From: Desulfovibrionaceae bacterium
GTDB taxonomy: Bacteria; Desulfobacterota; Desulfovibrionia; Desulfovibrionales; Desulfovibrionaceae
Reading direction: 5' to 3'
Length of the DNA: 64,000 nt
NCBI GenBank assembly: GCA_029011315.1
Contig: JAQXLA010000015.1
Coordinates: 41,752 to 105,751 of the forward strand
Both the position numbers and the translations under genes were made by a program. Positions 25,497 through 34,887 of this stretch are shown here, piece after piece; position 1 is the stretch's first letter, and every line of letters begins with the position of its first letter. The notes under the pieces are model-generated. The model worked only from the letters and a program-made list of their open reading frames with translations. It did not search any database and was not told the origin of the DNA.

Positions 25497-26477
25497 TTAT
25501 ACGATTTTTTTTAGAAAAGCAGCCATATCCTTATGGATGCGGACTATTTCCGGAAGATGGCGCAGATATTTAAGATCAAATCTGGAAATGAGTGCAGCAG
25601 CAGAATGCGAACGCAGGCTTTCAGTTAATCCGGCTTGAAAGGCGAACCAGCCCGCAATCTGTTCTGGAGATACGCCTGCCTGGCGCAGAGTATGGAGAGA
25701 AAGCGATCCATGTCGTTTGGCCAGTCGTTCCCCCTCTGTATCGCAGAGCAAAGGGAGATGAAGATAAACCGGGTGCGGAAAGCCGAGGCAGGATTGAAGT
25801 GCCAGATGACGGGGGGTTGAAAAGAGCAGATCTCTTCCGCGGACGATGTGAGTCATGCGCATTGCACCATCATCAATGGCTACAGCAAGATGATAGGCGA
25901 AGACACCATCGGATCGGCGCAGCACAAAATCTCCTCCGCACTCCTGAAGCGTGCACTGTACAGATCCGCAGACTTGGTCGGTAAAGGCAAAACGCGTGTC
26001 TGGGCAGCGGAAACGCATTGAAGCGTGTCTGCCCGATTGAAAAAATCGGTGCTGTTCTTCAGGTGAGAGCGTAGCACATGTTCCCGGATAAAAAACGCCG
26101 AGATCTTCGCTGTGCGGAGCCGAAGCAATAGAGCGCAATTCTCTGCGCGTGCAAAAACAGGGATAGCAAAGGTTTTGCCGATTGAGTCGCTCAAGAGCTT
26201 CAGCATAAAGATCGACTCGGCGACTTTGCTCGTAAGGCCCGCACGATCCGCCAACATCGGGTCCCTCGTCCCAGTCCAAACCGAGCCAATGGAGATCCTG
26301 TATGGCATTGTTGATAAATTCCTGGCGGCATCGTTGGGGATCAATATCTTCAATGCGCAAAATCATGGTTCCGTGGAGGCTGCGGATATACAGCCAGTTC
26401 CAGAAAAAGGCCCAGGCATTGCCTAAATGGAGCAATCCTGTTGGGCTTGGTGCCAGGCGACCGCGGATTTCTGCCAT
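25497..26477 (-). CDS. gluQ: Glutamyl-Q tRNA(Asp) synthetase
   Basis: A 326-residue glutamyl-tRNA synthetase paralogue without the anticodon-binding half. The N-terminus RGRLAPSPTGLLHLGNA carries the HIGH-like site, and LAKRHGSLSL is the KMSKS-like site. The insert CYPCFCTRREL with a later cysteine fits the zinc site of this family. It attaches glutamate to queuosine at position 34 of tRNA-Asp. Its start overlaps the stop of the sensor kinase (TAATG). queD, upstream in the same run, makes a queuosine precursor. Confidence 0.9.
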   Translation of the reverse strand: MAEIRGRLAPSPTGLLHLGNAWAFFWNWLYIRSLHGTMILRIEDIDPQRCRQEFINNAIQDLHWLGLDWDEGPDVGGSCGPYEQSRRVDLYAEALERLNRQNLCYPCFCTRRELRSIASAPHSEDLGVFYPGTCATLSPEEQHRFFQSGRHASMRFRCPDTRFAFTDQVCGSVQCTLQECGGDFVLRRSDGVFAYHLAVAIDDGAMRMTHIVRGRDLLFSTPRHLALQSCLGFPHPVYLHLPLLCDTEGERLAKRHGSLSLHTLRQAGVSPEQIAGWFAFQAGLTESLRSHSAAALISRFDLKYLRHLPEIVRIHKDMAAFLKKIV

Positions 26478-28675
26478 TATGCCTGCTCCGGAAGGACTGT
26501 AGCGGGCAGAGAAGAAACATCTGGACAGGGAATTTCGATGACAATGCTCAGGCCTCCCTGCGGTATGGCTTCGGCATGCACTGTTCCATGATGATCCGAG
26601 ATGATCGACTTGACAATTGTCAGTCCTAGTCCCGTTCCTGTTTGTTTTTTTGTAAAATACGGTTCAAATACGGCATCAAAATCTGCATCCTCAGCCAAAC
26701 CGGGACCATTGTCATCTATTGAGCAGCGCAGGCATCCGGCAGATCGATCAAATACAACAGTTGTCAAAACCCTTTTTTCTCTGTCGGCAGGCTGTTGAGA
26801 GAGAGCATCAACGGCATTGGTATAGAGATTTAGAAAAGCCCGGTACAAAGCCTGCTGATCCAGTTCGATAGGAGGAATATACGGATCGGTATTCAGTTCC
26901 CATAGAATGCCGGGATGCGCATTGGAAAATGTTGTCACGAGTTCTTCGAGAATCGGTATTAGGTTGCCTGGAACAAGATGGATTTCGGGCAGTTTTGAGA
27001 ATGAGGAAAATTCCTGTACCATATTTTGCAGGCGTTCCACCTGTCGGACAATCATACCCGTACATTGCAAGAATACGGGGTCACTGATATCTGAACTGAA
27101 TTTTTTTTCCAGTCGCTGGGCGGAAAGCTTGATGGGCGTAAGCGGATTTTTGATTTCATGAGCGATACGCCGCGCTACTTCTCTCCAAACGAGCATGCGC
27201 TGCATTTTTTCAAGTTCTGAAATGTCATCCAGAGCAAGAACGATAGAAGAAAAACCGTCTGAATTATGAGGAAATGCCATTGCGTGCACAGAGAGTTTCC
27301 ATGTTCGATTTCCGGAATGCAGATCGATCTGCCGGTGCCATACTCGTTCAGGATACAGAGAAAGCATTTTTTCCATAGAGGTATAAAGTCGTCGATACCG
27401 TTCCGGAAGCAGAGAAATGGCCTGCATACCTTCAAAACGTTCCCTGCTCATGCCGAACATTTTACAAAGTGCCTGGTTGACTGTACGTACGCGTCCTTCT
27501 CCGTCAATGGTGAGAATCCCTGTCGTAATATTGTTGAGGACTGATTCAATATATCGGCTGTGCGCTTCCAGTTCGCGGTTGGCTTGAGTCAGGCTGGTTC
27601 GGCTGACAGCCAAATCTCCAGCCATGCGGTTGAATGCGCGCACCAGGGTATTCAGTTCGTCATTGCCCTGATCATTCAAGCAAAGATTTAAATCGCCGCG
27701 GGCTACCTGTTCAGTTGCCTCGGCAAGCTGGACAATGGGAGCTAGAATTTCTTTTGAAAGACGAAAGCCGAACCAGATGGAACCGAAAATAATGGTCATT
27801 CCCAGTACGCCGAGAATCAGAGAGAAGGAAACTTTTAAAGGCTTTTTGAGCTGCTTGACGCGGGCATATTCGGCAAATCCGTCAGACATGCGATCGAGCC
27901 GTGTCAGCAACCCGCCCCCAAGGTATTCTCCTTCAATGAGAAATCGATCATTCGATGCAAGCGCTGTAATGAAAATGATGTAATCCGCATCTTCTGTTGT
28001 CCAGAGCAAAGAGGTACTGCCTGCAGTACTGAGCTCTTTCCAATTGATAAGATTGCGAATATTGTCCCATAAAGGTGCTGTTTTATCATTATTAGCATGC
28101 CATGAAAAAGCCTGCTGCCGTGATGTCATGCCGACGAAACTCAGGCCAAACTTTTGCTGTGACGCCAGCAGAGCATCAGGATTTTCCGTATTTTTCAGCA
28201 TTTCGGCTAAAACCTGTGCCCGCTGTTTTAATCTGTTTGCTGCTGCATTGTAAAATTGCTGACCTATATCAATAGCAGACTGCTGAACGTTTTCGGTTTG
28301 TGATGTAAACCAGTAGTCCACACTTCTGACGACAAGCCGGTTGGAAGTGAGAAACATAAGAATCGTAGGAATCAGCGAAAGACAAACGAAAGTAAAAACC
28401 AGTTTCGTGCGTATTCGGGATCCGAATACATTGCGACGGCGTTCCAGAAGCAACTTGACAATGTTACGGATGACAAGAAAACAGATAAGAAGCAGAATAA
28501 TGAAATTCAGATTAAACAGAATAAGAAAAGTCCAGGAATCGAGGCCATAAATCGTCAACTGAGCCCATGTTCCGCACAGGGAAAACATCAGCAGCAGCAC
28601 GGCAATCCATATTTCCGGCATTCGGCGTTTTTTATGGTATCCACCGTCATTTTCAGAAGAGAGGTTGCGCTGCAT
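26477..28675 (-). CDS. NtrY-like sensor histidine kinase
   Basis: A 732-residue membrane kinase. Three membrane segments lie near 21-40, 48-70 and 88-108, and a fourth near 290-310, so a sensor region of about 180 residues faces outward. HAMP (LAPIVQLAEATEQVARGDL), PAS (LNNITTGILTIDGEGRV), HisKA (RIAHEIKNPLTPIKLSAQR) and ATPase (NLYTNAVDAL, DDNGPGL, GTGLGLTIV) follow. The layout matches NtrY. The partner regulator is not adjacent. The start has AAGGAG ten bases upstream; the frame could run 31 codons further. It is sandwiched between queD and gluQ. Confidence 0.88.
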   Translation of the reverse strand: MQRNLSSENDGGYHKKRRMPEIWIAVLLLMFSLCGTWAQLTIYGLDSWTFLILFNLNFIILLLICFLVIRNIVKLLLERRRNVFGSRIRTKLVFTFVCLSLIPTILMFLTSNRLVVRSVDYWFTSQTENVQQSAIDIGQQFYNAAANRLKQRAQVLAEMLKNTENPDALLASQQKFGLSFVGMTSRQQAFSWHANNDKTAPLWDNIRNLINWKELSTAGSTSLLWTTEDADYIIFITALASNDRFLIEGEYLGGGLLTRLDRMSDGFAEYARVKQLKKPLKVSFSLILGVLGMTIIFGSIWFGFRLSKEILAPIVQLAEATEQVARGDLNLCLNDQGNDELNTLVRAFNRMAGDLAVSRTSLTQANRELEAHSRYIESVLNNITTGILTIDGEGRVRTVNQALCKMFGMSRERFEGMQAISLLPERYRRLYTSMEKMLSLYPERVWHRQIDLHSGNRTWKLSVHAMAFPHNSDGFSSIVLALDDISELEKMQRMLVWREVARRIAHEIKNPLTPIKLSAQRLEKKFSSDISDPVFLQCTGMIVRQVERLQNMVQEFSSFSKLPEIHLVPGNLIPILEELVTTFSNAHPGILWELNTDPYIPPIELDQQALYRAFLNLYTNAVDALSQQPADREKRVLTTVVFDRSAGCLRCSIDDNGPGLAEDADFDAVFEPYFTKKQTGTGLGLTIVKSIISDHHGTVHAEAIPQGGLSIVIEIPCPDVSSLPATVLPEQA

Positions 28676-28706
28676 GGACACAGTCTCCTTGTGCTGTACG
28701 GATATT

Positions 28707-29108
28707 TTAGTTCTGTTCGGAACTCCGGCGTTCAAAATAAGTAGCTGACTGTTTTGGTGTTTCAGCAACGGTCGCCCGAACCATGCGGATATGATGGGGG
28801 AGACGGGAGCTCATCTGCTGCCAGATATAGCGCGCCAAATTTTCAGAAGATGGATTGAGCTTATCAAACGGCGGTGTTTCGTTTAAATAACGGTGATCCA
28901 GGCTGTTTGTGATTTCTTTAAGTAAAACTTTAAGTTCTGTAAAATCGCATAGGTATTCTGCACCAGGAAGCAGTTCTTCGCCTTCGACGACAATTTCGAC
29001 AGTATAGTTATGACCATGCAAATTCTCACATTTGCCATGATAGCAGCGGAGCGCATGTGCCGCAGCAAAATCTCCCCTTACTGTCAGCTGCCAGACGCCG
29101 TGACTCAT
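28707..29108 (-). CDS. queD: 6-carboxy-tetrahydropterin synthase
   Basis: A 133-residue enzyme of the QueD/PTPS fold that makes 6-carboxy-5,6,7,8-tetrahydropterin, the first committed step toward queuosine. The zinc and catalytic residues appear in DFAAAHALRCYHGKCENLHGHN (two segments) and in LDHRYLNE, with the substrate-binding glutamate in VAETP. Its start overlaps the hemA stop (ATGA). Short length and the Cys in the C-X3-HGHN-type loop favour QueD over pyruvoyl-tetrahydropterin synthase. Confidence 0.88.
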   Translation of the reverse strand: MSHGVWQLTVRGDFAAAHALRCYHGKCENLHGHNYTVEIVVEGEELLPGAEYLCDFTELKVLLKEITNSLDHRYLNETPPFDKLNPSSENLARYIWQQMSSRLPHHIRMVRATVAETPKQSATYFERRSSEQN

Positions 29109-30430
29109 ATTGTTTTCTCCTCATCGTGATGTCTGCGGGATATGCGAACCTGTGGATCCCTGTCAAGATCGAATAACCGGCGGATGAGCTGAACACGCTC
29201 ATCTTCGGCGGATTCTCCCTCTTTAAGGAAAGTAATCAGTTCATGGGAAAATTTCCGTACTAAGGAGTGGAGCATGACTTCAAGCGCTTCCTTCACCTGT
29301 TCATCTGCAGGGCCGATGCGCTTCATGGTCTTTTGGAATTCTTCATTGGCATGTCTCTGAAAATGCTGGATAAGCTCGACTATCGTCGGTTGGATGCTCA
29401 GGGAATGTTGCCATAATTCAAATGCTTCGGTTTCTTCTTCGATAATCTGACTGGCTTTTTCAGCCTCTTCCCGACGATGCGCGAGATTTTCCTCAACGGT
29501 TTCCCTTAGATCATCAATGTCATATAAGTAGACATTATCAAGATTGTTGACTTCAGGTGCGATATCTCGGGGAACAGCGATATCTATAAAAAACATTGGA
29601 CGCTGTTTTCTTTTCGGCAGTGCTTTCCTGACATCGATTGCCGTGACAACAGGATCGGTGGATCCGGTAGAGCCGATGACGATATCGGCATGAATAAACT
29701 GTTCTGGAAATTGATCAAAAGGAATGGCCTGTCCATGAAAGCGTTCAGCCAGCTCCTGTGCTCTTGCAAAAGTGCGGTTTGCAACGTAAAGGCGGCTGAT
29801 TCCAGCCTGAAGCAGATGCGTCGCGGCCAGCTCTGCCATTTCTCCAGCACCAAGGAGCATGGCTTCGTGGCCATTCAAATTGCCGAAAATACGTTTGGCA
29901 AGCTCCACAGCTGCATAGCTGATAGAAACAGCATTAGCTGCTACGGCCGTTTCGGTGCGAACTCGTTTGGCAACGGAAAACGCACGGTGAAGAAGTCGGT
30001 TAATAACTGATCCTGTTTTGTGTGCTGTAGCAGCTTTGCGGTATGCTGCCTTGAGCTGTCCGAGGATCTGAGGTTCCCCCAACACCATGGAATCAAGGCT
30101 GGAAGCCACTCGAAAAAGATGGCGTACTGCATCTTTGCCTGTGTGGATATAGGCGTGGGAACGGAGTTCTTCACAGGATTCCTGTCGGGCCTGTGACCAT
30201 TTGCTGAAAATTATATCCGGAACCGAACCTGATCCGACAGCGAGAATTTCAACTCGATTGCAGGTAGAAAGAATTAGGGCTTCGGAAATACCATAATCGT
30301 CCTGGTCATTGCGGAGAGGAATGGCCCATGTCTCTTCGTCGCAGCATGCCGTAAGCGCGAAGCGTTCGCGGATATTGACTGCAGCAGTACGGTAATTCAT
30401 GCCGACGAGATAAATCTGTTCTTCAATCAC
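29105..30430 (-). CDS. hemA: Glutamyl-tRNA reductase
   Basis: First enzyme of C5 tetrapyrrole synthesis, reducing Glu-tRNA to glutamate semialdehyde. The catalytic cysteine is in LSTCNRVEI, the N-terminus has GMNYRTAAVNIRERFAL, and the NADPH loop is LLGAGEMAELA. The 441-residue call uses a GTG start because AGGCGG lies seven bases upstream and this leaves a 10-base gap after the HemX-like gene; an ATG 12 codons earlier would overlap that gene. The C-terminal dimer domain is present. Confidence 0.93.
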   Translation of the reverse strand: MIEEQIYLVGMNYRTAAVNIRERFALTACCDEETWAIPLRNDQDDYGISEALILSTCNRVEILAVGSGSVPDIIFSKWSQARQESCEELRSHAYIHTGKDAVRHLFRVASSLDSMVLGEPQILGQLKAAYRKAATAHKTGSVINRLLHRAFSVAKRVRTETAVAANAVSISYAAVELAKRIFGNLNGHEAMLLGAGEMAELAATHLLQAGISRLYVANRTFARAQELAERFHGQAIPFDQFPEQFIHADIVIGSTGSTDPVVTAIDVRKALPKRKQRPMFFIDIAVPRDIAPEVNNLDNVYLYDIDDLRETVEENLAHRREEAEKASQIIEEETEAFELWQHSLSIQPTIVELIQHFQRHANEEFQKTMKRIGPADEQVKEALEVMLHSLVRKFSHELITFLKEGESAEDERVQLIRRLFDLDRDPQVRISRRHHDEEKTI

Positions 30431-30440
30431 AATGCGCCGC

Positions 30441-31250
30441 CTAAAATCCGTGCCGTGTTTCGGCAAAAAGGTTTACGACCGTCATGGAAAAAATACAGAC
30501 GGCAAATAGAGCCACAGCCAGCCAGGCAGGTTTTTTGCCATGCCATCCAGCGGTCAGACGCAGATGAAAAAGCGCGGCATATAGTATCCAGATCAGCAGA
30601 GATACAAGTTCTTTCGGATCGCCGCTGAACATGTATCCCCAGTTTAGTCGGGCTGCAATCAGGCCAAAAATAAGCCCCGCCGTAAACAGGGGAAAACCAG
30701 TCGTTGCAGACAGCGCACTGATTCTATCCAGCGAAGCGAGCGACGGCAGATCACTGCGAAATCCAATCAACCGCAGTTTTCTTTTTAATCTCCGGTTTTG
30801 GATAAGAAACAGAACTGATGCGCCGAAGCCAATGGAGACAAGCCCGAGACTGACAATCATACAAAGAAGATGAACCAAAAAAAATGTTCCGGAAAAGTAG
30901 GGCGGCCATGGAGAAGCAACGTGAGCCAGAACGGCTGAACCTGTAAAAATGACAAGCGTAAGCGGCAGTCCGATGGGGGCGAGTGTTCCGCAATCTTTTT
31001 TGAACCATCCAGCCAAGCATCCTAAAACCATCAGCCAGGACAGAAGCTGAAGCGAAAAAGAACGAGTGAGTTCTCCGGCAGTCAGATTGAGAATCAAACA
31101 GGCTGTATTCCCGATAAAGGCTGCGGCTGTCAGCCAAAGAGCAGCCTTTTTCAGTTTGGTTTGTGGGGAAATAATGCCTCCGACAGCGGAAACGGTGCCG
31201 AAGGCGTACAGGTGCAGAACAAAAACCAGAAGCGCATCATATAAGTTCAT
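30441..31250 (-). CDS. HemX/CcsA-like cytochrome c assembly protein
   Basis: A 269-residue membrane protein with about eight hydrophobic segments. It belongs to the CcsA/HemX family, seen by the GFPLFTAGLIFGLIAARLNWG segment, the WGYMFSGDPKE block and LLIWILYAALFHLRLTAGW. Such proteins handle haem for cytochrome c maturation or influence GluTR levels, and are often next to hemA as here. The start at MNLYDALL has GGAGAAGTTC directly before it. Confidence 0.85.
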   Translation of the reverse strand: MNLYDALLVFVLHLYAFGTVSAVGGIISPQTKLKKAALWLTAAAFIGNTACLILNLTAGELTRSFSLQLLSWLMVLGCLAGWFKKDCGTLAPIGLPLTLVIFTGSAVLAHVASPWPPYFSGTFFLVHLLCMIVSLGLVSIGFGASVLFLIQNRRLKRKLRLIGFRSDLPSLASLDRISALSATTGFPLFTAGLIFGLIAARLNWGYMFSGDPKELVSLLIWILYAALFHLRLTAGWHGKKPAWLAVALFAVCIFSMTVVNLFAETRHGF

Positions 31251-31459
31251 GAACTTCTCCACGCAAAGACATTTTTTAGACAAAGATGATGCAATGACAA
31301 TGTGTTCTCTTCACGGAGAGTCACCGTTAAGGTAAAAATCAGAAGCAGAAAAATTCTTAAACCATTGTGCGTGAAAATGCAAATTAATGGAAAGAATTGA
31401 ACTTCCTGACCGTTGCAGGTTGCCAGAGATTATAAAGAGCAGACATGAAGAGGTATGTT

Positions 31460-32152
31460 TTATTGGGGACGATATTTCTGTACGAGTTCATGAATCAGCG
31501 TTCTGCATAAACTGTGCAGCGATGCCGGCAAAATGCTTTCAGCAATTTGCCGGCATCGATCTTCATTTCTTCTGTTCAGCGCTTCATGCAGAGGCGATTC
31601 TGCCAATGCCCGAAAAATCGCTGCATTCTGTTTTTGAGGCAAGCCGAGTTGAAGGATTGGAAAACGAATCATTGCCATAAATTCTGCAAGATCTGCCAGT
31701 CCGTCTGAAAGAAAAAATTCTAGTCGTTTCCGCAGAGAGCGTGCCAGAGCTGGCGAGGCGCCGTCTGTAGAAACCGCAATGGATATTCGTCCTTTTTTGA
31801 CTACAGCGGGCACGAAAAACGTGCTTTTTGCCGGATTATCGGCGCAGTTGCAGAGAATATTTTTTGCTTTGCACAGATCTGCCAGCATTTGGTTGACATC
31901 GGAGTCTCCCGAAGCGGCGAACACGAGATCTGATGTCAAAATATCCTCTTTTTCAACCCTGCGGCTGAGAAGACTTACCACAGGCAACCTCTGTGCCAGC
32001 TGCTGAGCCTCCGGAGAGGGATGCGGATCAATGACAATGATTTCCGCAGGTTCAGCTTCAGCCAGAGCCATAATTTTGCGGCAGCCGACGTTGCCTGCTC
32101 CAGCAACCAGACAGCGGCGTTCATGCAAATCAAGAAAGATCGGATAATGCAA
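31460..32152 (-). CDS. Precorrin-2 dehydrogenase/sirohydrochlorin ferrochelatase family
   Basis: A 230-residue protein with the N-terminal NAD loop of the CysG-N/Met8p type: YPIFLDLHERRCLVAGAGNVG, then LVFAASGDSDVNQ and CNCADNPAKSTFFVPA. It oxidises precorrin-2 toward sirohydrochlorin, needed for sirohaem of sulfite reductases and for the alternative haem route. The start is TTG, with AAGGA upstream overlapping the lon stop. A 209-base gap to the HemX-like gene shows no further gene. Confidence 0.88.
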   Translation of the reverse strand: MHYPIFLDLHERRCLVAGAGNVGCRKIMALAEAEPAEIIVIDPHPSPEAQQLAQRLPVVSLLSRRVEKEDILTSDLVFAASGDSDVNQMLADLCKAKNILCNCADNPAKSTFFVPAVVKKGRISIAVSTDGASPALARSLRKRLEFFLSDGLADLAEFMAMIRFPILQLGLPQKQNAAIFRALAESPLHEALNRRNEDRCRQIAESILPASLHSLCRTLIHELVQKYRPQ

Positions 32153-32158
32153 AATACT

Positions 32159-34729
32159 TTATCCTTTCAGGGAATTATTACAAAAAGGTGTCTCAAAGGC
32201 TGAAGAAAGAAGATCGTCAATATGTGACATGGTATGGACGCGGATTTTTCCTGCCAGATCTGCGGCTGCTTCTTCCAGATCCCGGGCATTTTCAGCTGGA
32301 ATAATCGCTTCCTTCATGCCGTGAGCTACGCCGGCCAGCAGTTTTTCCCGAATGCCTCCGACGGGAAGAATACGCCCACGGAGAGAAATTTCACCAGTCA
32401 TACACAAATCATGCCGTACTGATCTTCCAGTCAAAGAGGATATCATGGCGGTCACCAGCGTTACACCGGCTGAAGGCCCGTCTTTCGGTATCGCTCCGGC
32501 AGGGACATGGACATGAAGATCTGTTTTTTGAAATATTTCGGCATTGAGTCCGATGCGCTCGGAATGAGAACGGATGAATGTTAACGCTGCCTGCGCACTT
32601 TCCTTCATGACCTCTCCCAGCTGTCCGGTCAGAAGCAGCTGTCCCTTGCCCTCCATGGCCGCGACTTCAATATGCAAGATTTCACCGCCTGCGGGCGTCC
32701 ATGCCAGACCTATGGCTACTCCGGGGATCAGTTTCTGATCGGTTTGTTCCTGCATAAAAAGAGGGGCACCAAGGTATTTTCCAATGGCTGCTGTTGTTAC
32801 GCGTCCTGTAATCGGCTTTTTTTCCGCAAGGTTTCTCGCTATTTTTCTGCAGATTGCTCCGATTTGTCGTTCCAGATTGCGGACTCCGGCTTCCCTTGTG
32901 TAACGGGTCAGCAAGGTATTGAGTGCTCCATCAGAAAAGGAGATATGCTTATGCCCAATTCCATTTTCCACAGCTTGTCTGGGGATGAGATGTCGTTTTG
33001 CGATATCCTTTTTTTCCTGCTGAGTATAGCCGGAAATAGAAATGATATCCAGACGATCCCGCAGTGCTTCCGGAATTGTTTCCGGATGGTTTGCCGTGCA
33101 GATAAACAGCACTCCTGACAGATCGTAAGGCGCGTTAAGATAGTGATCTGTAAAAGTTGAGTTTTGTTCCGGATCGAGCACTTCGAGCAGGGCCGAAGCC
33201 GGATCTCCCCGGAAGTCGTTGCCAAGCTTATCGATTTCATCAAGGACAATAACCGGATTGATTGTTCCGGCATTTTTCATAGCTTGAAGAATACGCCCGG
33301 GCATTGATCCAATATAGGTTCGACGATGGCCGCGGATTTCCGCTTCATCTTTCATCCCGCCAAGTGCGATTCTTTGCACTTTTCGTCCAAGAGCCTGAGC
33401 AACGGAAAATCCCAGAGATGTCTTGCCTACGCCTGGAGGCCCCGCAAGGCAGAGAATACTGCCTTTTGCTTCGGCATTGAGACTGCGTACGCTCAGATAT
33501 TCAAGGATGCGTTCCTTAACTTTTTTTAATCCGCAATGTCCTGCTTCAAGAATTTTTTCCGCTGCGGCGATATCAAGACGATCTTCTGTTTTTTTATGCC
33601 AGGGAAGATCGATAATCCAGTCGAGATAATTTCGGATAACGCCAGCTTCCGCAGAATCACCGTGCAAATTGGCCAGACGGGAGACCTGTTTGTCGGCTTC
33701 GCGGCGGACTTCTTCAGGAAGCTTCAGCCTTTTCAGAGTCTTTTTCAGTTCTTCAATCTCATCAGTGCCGTCACCTGATTCTCCAAGTTCCTTTCGGATG
33801 GTGCGGATCTGCTCGCGCAGGAAAAATTCCCGCTGCGTTTTGCTCAGGCTTTCCTGTGTTTCCTGCTGGATTCGAACCTGAAGCGACATAACTTCGGTTT
33901 CATGCATGAGATGAGAAAGAACGCTGCGCAGACGGCGGACAGGATCCGTGCACTGCAGAATTTTTTGCGATACGTCGGTATCCAGTTTGAGATTTCCGGC
34001 AATCATATCCGCCAGCATGCCGATATTTGTGACCGGATTGAGCAGATTCATAATTTCCGTCGAAGGCAATCCACGGAGATTGAGCATCTTTTCACACTGT
34101 TCTTTCGCAAAACGCAGTAGAGCGGACTGCTGTTCCGTTGTCAGGGAAACAGGCTTTTCTGGTAAGATACGAATCTTTGCCACAGGGAATGATCCATTGC
34201 GATCCAATCCGAGTAGCCGGGCTTTGAGCAGTCCCTGCACAAGAATTTTAACATGATTGTCAGGTGCTTTGACAATGCGCAGAACCTGAGCAACTGTGCC
34301 GACATTGTAGAGATCTTTTTTGGTAAGCGTTTCCCTTTGATTTTGACGCTGCGTGCAGAGAAAGATCAGTTTGCTTTTGCCGGCATACGCAGCTTCAGCA
34401 GCCTGTACGGACGACGCACGATTGACTCCAAGAGGCACGACGACGTAATTAAAAACTACGGCATCGTTGACCGGCAGCATCGGCAGACGTTCAGGAACTT
34501 CTATCTTCCCATTGATTTTCTGTTCCACAGATTTTTCAGAATCGAGATCTGCAAGCCTATTCTGTGAAAGCATTTTCTTACGGATACGAAAGAGTCTGAC
34601 AGATCCGTCTTTCCCATCATGTCTTCTTGTTCGCCGGATTTTTCTTAACGCAGTCCTGGCAGATGCTTTGGTTTCTCTTTGTGCTTTATCTGTTTGCGAG
34701 ATCGGCGTGTTCTTGGCGTCGCTACCCAT
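32159..34729 (-). CDS. lon: ATP-dependent protease Lon
   Basis: An 856-residue LonA. The basic N-terminal leader (about 75 residues) is longer than usual and rich in Lys/Arg. The substrate-binding domain starts near LPMLPVNDAVVFNYVVVPLG. Walker A is GPPGVGKTSLG, Walker B VIVLDEIDKLG. The protease domain has the catalytic Ser in PKDGPSAGVT and Lys in GGIREKLLAG. AAGGAA lies nine bases before the ATG. It heads a minus-strand run that includes tetrapyrrole genes. Confidence 0.96.
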   Translation of the reverse strand: MGSDAKNTPISQTDKAQRETKASARTALRKIRRTRRHDGKDGSVRLFRIRKKMLSQNRLADLDSEKSVEQKINGKIEVPERLPMLPVNDAVVFNYVVVPLGVNRASSVQAAEAAYAGKSKLIFLCTQRQNQRETLTKKDLYNVGTVAQVLRIVKAPDNHVKILVQGLLKARLLGLDRNGSFPVAKIRILPEKPVSLTTEQQSALLRFAKEQCEKMLNLRGLPSTEIMNLLNPVTNIGMLADMIAGNLKLDTDVSQKILQCTDPVRRLRSVLSHLMHETEVMSLQVRIQQETQESLSKTQREFFLREQIRTIRKELGESGDGTDEIEELKKTLKRLKLPEEVRREADKQVSRLANLHGDSAEAGVIRNYLDWIIDLPWHKKTEDRLDIAAAEKILEAGHCGLKKVKERILEYLSVRSLNAEAKGSILCLAGPPGVGKTSLGFSVAQALGRKVQRIALGGMKDEAEIRGHRRTYIGSMPGRILQAMKNAGTINPVIVLDEIDKLGNDFRGDPASALLEVLDPEQNSTFTDHYLNAPYDLSGVLFICTANHPETIPEALRDRLDIISISGYTQQEKKDIAKRHLIPRQAVENGIGHKHISFSDGALNTLLTRYTREAGVRNLERQIGAICRKIARNLAEKKPITGRVTTAAIGKYLGAPLFMQEQTDQKLIPGVAIGLAWTPAGGEILHIEVAAMEGKGQLLLTGQLGEVMKESAQAALTFIRSHSERIGLNAEIFQKTDLHVHVPAGAIPKDGPSAGVTLVTAMISSLTGRSVRHDLCMTGEISLRGRILPVGGIREKLLAGVAHGMKEAIIPAENARDLEEAAADLAGKIRVHTMSHIDDLLSSAFETPFCNNSLKG

Positions 34730-34784
34730 AGGTATTCATTCCTTAAAATATAGTGGGCGTGAAAAATATCTGCCTAAAAATCCC

Positions 34785-34817
34785 GAAGCGGCGCACCCTG
34801 TTAAGGTGTACCGCTTC
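34785..34817 (-). terminator. Terminator after membrane protein gene
   Basis: A 13-bp stem with two mismatches (GAAGCGG-N2-CACC type) and a 7-base loop, followed by GGGATTTTTAGG on the minus strand. Confidence 0.6.
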
Positions 34818-34887
34818 TGACGGACAACGGATAATGTTAAGCATGAAATGTAAAAAGGCAAGACTTTATCAGTAATCAGTTCCCTAA

